A DNA stretch of 64,000 bases, from contig NZ_CP107783.1 of assembly GCF_036345255.1 (NCBI RefSeq), positions 9,417,001 through 9,481,000 of the forward strand, written 5' to 3'. Source of the stretch: Streptomyces sp. NBC_00569 (GTDB lineage Bacteria; Actinomycetota; Actinomycetes; Streptomycetales; Streptomycetaceae). Below, one piece after another: positions 60,356 to 64,000 of this stretch. The position numbers were made by a program, and so were the translations under genes. Below the pieces are notes generated by a model that had not been told where the DNA came from, ran no database searches, and was given only the letters and a program-made list of their open reading frames with translations. Position 1 is the first letter of the stretch; every line of letters begins with the position of its first letter.

Positions 60356-61741
60356 TCAGGTGCGGATCGTCGCCAGTACCTCGTCTCGGAGAGCGCGCAT
60401 CGCCGACTGGGTGGGGGCTTCCACGTTGAGGCGCAGCAGCGGCTCCGTGTTCGAGGGGCGGACGTTGAACCACCAGTCGGTTCCGCTGACGGTCAGGCCG
60501 TCGAGGTCGTCGAGCGTGACGTCCGGGCGGTCGGCCCACGCCGCCCGCACTGCCGCTGTGCGTGAGCTCGGGTCACTGACGGCGGAGTTGATCTCACCGG
60601 AGGCGGCGTAGCGTTCGAAGCTGCTGGTCAGGTCGGACAGCGGGGCGCTCTGTGTGCCCAGGGCGGCGAGGACGTGGAGGGCCGCGAGCATGCCGGTGTC
60701 GGCGTTCCAGAAGTCGCGGAAGTAGTAGTGAGCGGAGTGCTCGCCGCCGAAGACGGCGCCGGCGCGGGCCATTTCCCGCTTGATGAAGGAGTGGCCGACG
60801 CGGGTGCGGACCGGAGTGCCGCCCGCCTCGCGGATCACCTCCGGAACCGTGCGGGAGGTGATGAGGTTGTGGATGACGGTGGCCCCGGGATGCCGCGCAA
60901 GTTCGCGTGAGGCGACGAGCGCGGTGACCGCGGAGGGCGAGACCGGGTCGCCGTGCTCGTCGACGACGAAGCAGCGGTCCGCGTCGCCGTCGAAGGCGAG
61001 GCCGAGGTCGGCGCCCTCCTCGCGGACGCGTGCCTGCAGGTCGACGATGTTGGCGGGGTCCAGCGGATTGGCCTCGTGGTGGGGGAACGTACCGTCCAGC
61101 TCGAAGTACATCGGGACGATGTCCAGGGGCAGACCGGCGAGGACCGTCGGCACGGTGTGCCCGCCCATGCCGTTGCCCGCGTCGACGACCACCTTCAGCG
61201 GGCGGATCGCCGACAGGTCCACGAGGGAGTGCAGGTACGTGGCGTAGCCGGTGAGTGTGTCCGTGGTGGTGACGGTGCCCGTTCGGCCGGCGGTCGCCGG
61301 GGCGCCGTTGTCCGTCCACCCTTCGACCAAGGCGCGGATCTCGGCGAGGCCCGTGTCCTGGCCGACCGGTTCGGCGCCGGCGCGGCACAGCTTGATGCCG
61401 TTGTACCGGGCCGGGTTGTGCGAGGCGGTGAACATCGCGCCGGGGAGGCCGAAGGAGCCGGAGGCGTAGTACAGCTGGTCCGTCGAGCAGAGGCCGATCT
61501 CGGTGACGTCGGCGCCCTGTGCGGTCGCGCCGCGGGCGAAGGCGCGGGCCAGGCCGGGGGAGGAGGGACGCATGTCATGGCCCGTCACGATCGCGTCCGC
61601 GCCGGTGACCTGGACGAACGCGGCGCCGAAGAGCTCGGCCGTCGTCTCGTCCCACTGGTCGGGGACCACGCCGCGCACGTCGTACGCCTTGACGAGTCCG
61701 GACAGGTCGGTGCGGTGGGTCACGTCAGTCGCGCGTGTCAT
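60356..61741 (-). CDS. manB: Phosphomannomutase/phosphoglucomutase
   Basis: A 461-residue alpha-D-phosphohexomutase: phosphoserine loop TASHNP (S107), metal loop DGDADR (near 254), sugar-binding GGEHSAHYYF and phosphate-binding RPSNTEP. It interconverts hexose-1- and hexose-6-phosphates, for example mannose phosphates on the way to GDP-mannose. ATG 61741 overlaps the alpha-glucosidase end by 17 bases without a ribosome site; GTG 61723, one base after that stop, is an alternative start. Confidence 0.92.
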   Translation of the reverse strand: MTRATDVTHRTDLSGLVKAYDVRGVVPDQWDETTAELFGAAFVQVTGADAIVTGHDMRPSSPGLARAFARGATAQGADVTEIGLCSTDQLYYASGSFGLPGAMFTASHNPARYNGIKLCRAGAEPVGQDTGLAEIRALVEGWTDNGAPATAGRTGTVTTTDTLTGYATYLHSLVDLSAIRPLKVVVDAGNGMGGHTVPTVLAGLPLDIVPMYFELDGTFPHHEANPLDPANIVDLQARVREEGADLGLAFDGDADRCFVVDEHGDPVSPSAVTALVASRELARHPGATVIHNLITSRTVPEVIREAGGTPVRTRVGHSFIKREMARAGAVFGGEHSAHYYFRDFWNADTGMLAALHVLAALGTQSAPLSDLTSSFERYAASGEINSAVSDPSSRTAAVRAAWADRPDVTLDDLDGLTVSGTDWWFNVRPSNTEPLLRLNVEAPTQSAMRALRDEVLATIRT

Positions 61742-63347
61742 CGGTGTCGCTTTCGGCGAGATGGGCGGGGGTGGTCGGGTCGAGGAGCCACAGCGCGGTG
61801 TCGGGCGGCAACGTGTCGCCGTCGAACGGTCCGCTGCCGAGCGCCGGTCGGCCGGGCAGACCGAGCGGGGGGAGACGCAGGGGCTCGGCGCCCAGGTTGA
61901 CGAGGCAGACCAGCGCGCCGCGGCGGAAGGCGAGGTACGGGGCGTCGGGTGCGGACAGCCAGGTCGGTGGGGCCGTCGGGTCCGGTGCCGGACGGGTGCG
62001 GCGGATCCGCAGCGCCGCCCGGTACAGCGCGAGCGTCGAGTCGGGGTCCTGCTGCTGCGCGGCGACCGTCAGGTGCGACCAGTCGTCCGGCTGTGGCAGC
62101 CAGGTGTGGTCGGGCGCCACGGTGCTGAATCCGTACGGGGCGTGCTCACCGGTCCACGGCAGTGGCACACGCGCGCCGTCACGGCCGCGCTCCGTGTGGC
62201 CCGAGCGTTCCCACAGCGGGTCGAGGATGCGGTCGACGGGCACCTCGACCTGCGGCAGTCCCAGCTCCTCGCCCTGAAAGAGGTACGCGGAGCCGGGCAG
62301 GGCCAGCATCAGCAGCGCGGCCGCACGGGCGCGCGCCGGCGAGCCGTACCGGGTGACCGGGCGGACGGCGTCGTGGCTGGAGAGCAGCCAGGTGACCGGG
62401 CTGCCCGGCACGGCGAACGAGCCGTCGATGACCCGGCGCAGCTCCGCCGCCTCCCAAGGTGCTTCCAGGAAGGCGAAGTTGAAGGCCTGGTGCATCTCGT
62501 CGGGCCGGATGTAGCGGCTGAGGCGGGACGGGTCGAAGACGGCGGACTCGGCGACCATCACCCGGTCCTGGGGCGCCACCGCGCCGGCGGGTGCGGGATG
62601 GGTGTCGAGCAGGGCCCGCCATTCGCGGTAGAGCGGGTGCAGCTCTTCCTGGTCGTAGTACGGCATCAGGTGGTTGCGCAGCGGGTCCCTGTGCTGGCCG
62701 GGGCCCGCGTCGGGCAGCCCTTCCGCCTTGAACAGGGCGTGGGCGACGTCCACGCGGAAGCCGTCCACACCGCGGTCGAGCCAGTACCGCAGTACCTCGG
62801 TGAAGGCGCTCCGCACCTTGGGGTTGTGCCAGTTGAGGTCGGGCTGCTCGGCGGCGTGGAGGTGGCAGTACCACTCGCCGTCCGTGACCCGGGTCCAGGC
62901 GGAGCCGCCGAACGCCGACTGCCAGTCGTTGGGGGGCAGTTCGCCGTCCGCGCCCCGGCCGGGCCGGAACAGGTACATCTCCCGCTCCGTCGACCCGGGC
63001 CCCGCGGCCAGAGCCTCCTGGAACCAGGGGTGCTGGTCGGAGGTGTGGTTCGGCACCAGGTCGATGATGAATTTGAGGCCCAACTCATGTGCGCGCACGA
63101 TGAGTTGGATGGCGTCGTCGTCCGTTCCCAGGTCCGCGGCCACGCCGGTGTGGTCGGCGATGTCGTAGCCGCCGTCGGCCAGCGGCGACGGGTAGAACGG
63201 GGTGCACCACACGGCGTCCGCGCCCAGATCCTTGATGTGCTCGAGGCGTGCGGCCAGGCCCGGCAGATCGCCGATCCCGTCGCCGTCCGAGTCGGCGAAG
63301 GCGCGCGGGTACACCTCGTAGCAGACCATGTCCTGCCACCAGCTCAT
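61725..63347 (-). CDS. GH13 alpha-glucosidase / oligo-1,6-glucosidase-like enzyme
   Basis: A 540-residue glycoside hydrolase family 13 enzyme: WWQDMVCYEVYPRAFADSDGDGIGD, DLVPNHTS, GFRVDVA (nucleophile D200), MVAESAVF (acid/base E267) and SSHDAVRP (stabiliser D326; usual NHD is SHD here). FQGEELGLPQ and the C-terminal beta-domain are intact. No signal peptide, so it works in the cytoplasm on short maltose-, trehalose- or isomaltose-type sugars. ATG 63347 overlaps the upstream gene stop (ATGA). Confidence 0.92.
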   Translation of the reverse strand: MSWWQDMVCYEVYPRAFADSDGDGIGDLPGLAARLEHIKDLGADAVWCTPFYPSPLADGGYDIADHTGVAADLGTDDDAIQLIVRAHELGLKFIIDLVPNHTSDQHPWFQEALAAGPGSTEREMYLFRPGRGADGELPPNDWQSAFGGSAWTRVTDGEWYCHLHAAEQPDLNWHNPKVRSAFTEVLRYWLDRGVDGFRVDVAHALFKAEGLPDAGPGQHRDPLRNHLMPYYDQEELHPLYREWRALLDTHPAPAGAVAPQDRVMVAESAVFDPSRLSRYIRPDEMHQAFNFAFLEAPWEAAELRRVIDGSFAVPGSPVTWLLSSHDAVRPVTRYGSPARARAAALLMLALPGSAYLFQGEELGLPQVEVPVDRILDPLWERSGHTERGRDGARVPLPWTGEHAPYGFSTVAPDHTWLPQPDDWSHLTVAAQQQDPDSTLALYRAALRIRRTRPAPDPTAPPTWLSAPDAPYLAFRRGALVCLVNLGAEPLRLPPLGLPGRPALGSGPFDGDTLPPDTALWLLDPTTPAHLAESDTDDTRD

Positions 63348-64000
63348 GTGGAGGCTCCCTCGGAGACGGCCGGGCCGGGCGAGGGGACGCGCTGCTCGGT
63401 GCCGGTGGAGGCGGCGAGGGTGGCCGCCTCGGCGACGGCGACCGCGGCGAGACCGCTGACGGCGTCCGCGACCGGAGGCGTGCCCTCGCGGACGGCCCGG
63501 ACCAGATCGGCCGCAGCGGCGCGCACGCTCTGCGCGTACACGTACGGCTTGCGGGCCTCGCCGCCCAGGTCGATGACAGCGGTGACGTGGTGCGGGACCG
63601 TGCGCTGCTCACCGCGCCCGCGGGCCGGGGCTGTGGAGCCGGCGTCCCGTTCGACGCGGACGGTGATCCGCTCGTCGCCGTGCGTCCGGAAGCCGTCGAC
63701 GGACAACAACGTGTCTACCTCGTCCGGTAGTTGCTCCCAACGGCGGGCGCCCGCCTCGTCGGTCCACGCCGAGATCTCGGCCTGCACGGGGATCCAGCCG
63801 CTGATCCGCGTCTCCGCGAACCCGTGGTCCAGACGCATGAGTTGACGCTCGGCACGGTGGGCGTGCGTGAAGGAGTGCAGGTGGGAGGCGAGGACGCCGC
63901 CGGGGTGGACGACGTCGGCGCTCACCATGTCGACCGGGCCTCCGGGCCGCGCCACGGCGGTCGCTCGCACGCTGACCGGGTCCGACCCCAGGAGGGCGCG
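63344..64000 (-). CDS. Gfo/Idh/MocA-type oxidoreductase, C-terminal part
   Basis: The coding frame runs off the right edge (5' end missing); at least 218 residues are present. GGPVDMVSADVVHPGGVLASHLHSFTHAHRAERQLMRLDHGFAE and the C-terminal DAVSGLAAVAVAEAATLAA helix match sugar dehydrogenases of the Gfo/Idh/MocA family, whose NAD-binding domain lies outside. A GTG at 63970 is in frame but internal. It is the first gene of the sugar operon seen here. Its substrate is probably a sugar or inositol. Confidence 0.75.
   Translation of the reverse strand, partial: RALLGSDPVSVRATAVARPGGPVDMVSADVVHPGGVLASHLHSFTHAHRAERQLMRLDHGFAETRISGWIPVQAEISAWTDEAGARRWEQLPDEVDTLLSVDGFRTHGDERITVRVERDAGSTAPARGRGEQRTVPHHVTAVIDLGGEARKPYVYAQSVRAAAADLVRAVREGTPPVADAVSGLAAVAVAEAATLAASTGTEQRVPSPGPAVSEGAST

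Overview
The window is high-GC actinobacterial DNA, most likely from Streptomyces or a close relative. The signs are the strong G/C bias at third codon positions, frequent GTG starts, ATGA/GTGA stop-start overlaps, long perfect hairpin terminators without U-tracts, and a typical gene set (PucR, ArsR and MarR regulators, a Tat-exported multicopper oxidase, a MatB-like deacetylase/glycosyltransferase, RsbW-like kinases, LtrA). No rRNA, tRNA or CRISPR array was seen. The mix of transport, catabolism and regulator genes with many gene fragments suggests an accessory or chromosome-arm region.

Region 1 (1-3.4 kb) holds the end of an AzlD-like gene, then a LysR regulator divergent from a diaminopropionate ammonia-lyase-like PLP enzyme, a LysE exporter and a permease remnant.

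Region 2 (3.5-26.8 kb) is the most interesting. It reads as one island for taking up and degrading D-amino-acid-containing (or beta-lactam-like) peptides. A D-aminoacylase, an M20 deacylase, a GNAT acyltransferase and an N-acylamino acid racemase (enolase superfamily) reproduce the known succinyl-transfer / racemise / desuccinylate route that turns D-amino acids irreversibly into L-amino acids. After them come a PucR regulator, an MFS carrier, two class-A-like and one class-C-like serine hydrolases, a complete dipeptide ABC importer (with a permease-ATPase fusion), an unusual 1118-residue protein that joins an S9 peptidase to a class-C beta-lactamase domain, a second PucR paralogue, and a D-serine dehydratase/D-threonine aldolase-type PLP enzyme.

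Region 3 (26.9-33.4 kb) has a decayed M20 gene, a dienelactone hydrolase that seems to start at ATT, a MarR regulator with twin operators, an esterase, NADP-type glutamate dehydrogenase, and an ArsR/quinone oxidoreductase pair. Region 4 (33.5-38.8 kb) is a MatB-like extracellular polysaccharide locus with an acyltransferase, facing a GH18-like lipoprotein.

Region 5 (39-48.1 kb) contains LtrA, a propeller lipoprotein gene broken by a TAA codon, a methyltransferase fragment, a cytoplasmic Peripla_BP-type protein, a LysR regulator, an SDR enzyme, a multicopper oxidase and an amidase fragment. Region 6 (48.1-54.3 kb) has an MFS carrier and M20 peptidase divergent from a LysR regulator, followed by hydroxyquinol dioxygenase and maleylacetate reductase genes (lower resorcinol/hydroxyquinol pathway to 3-oxoadipate).

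Region 7 (54.4-60.3 kb) is a NarL-type two-component pair split by a TnpB element, then an RsbW-like kinase, a glyoxalase-fold protein, an unknown protein and two gene relics. Region 8 (60.3-64 kb) is a minus-strand sugar operon: Gfo/Idh/MocA oxidoreductase, GH13 alpha-glucosidase and phosphohexomutase.
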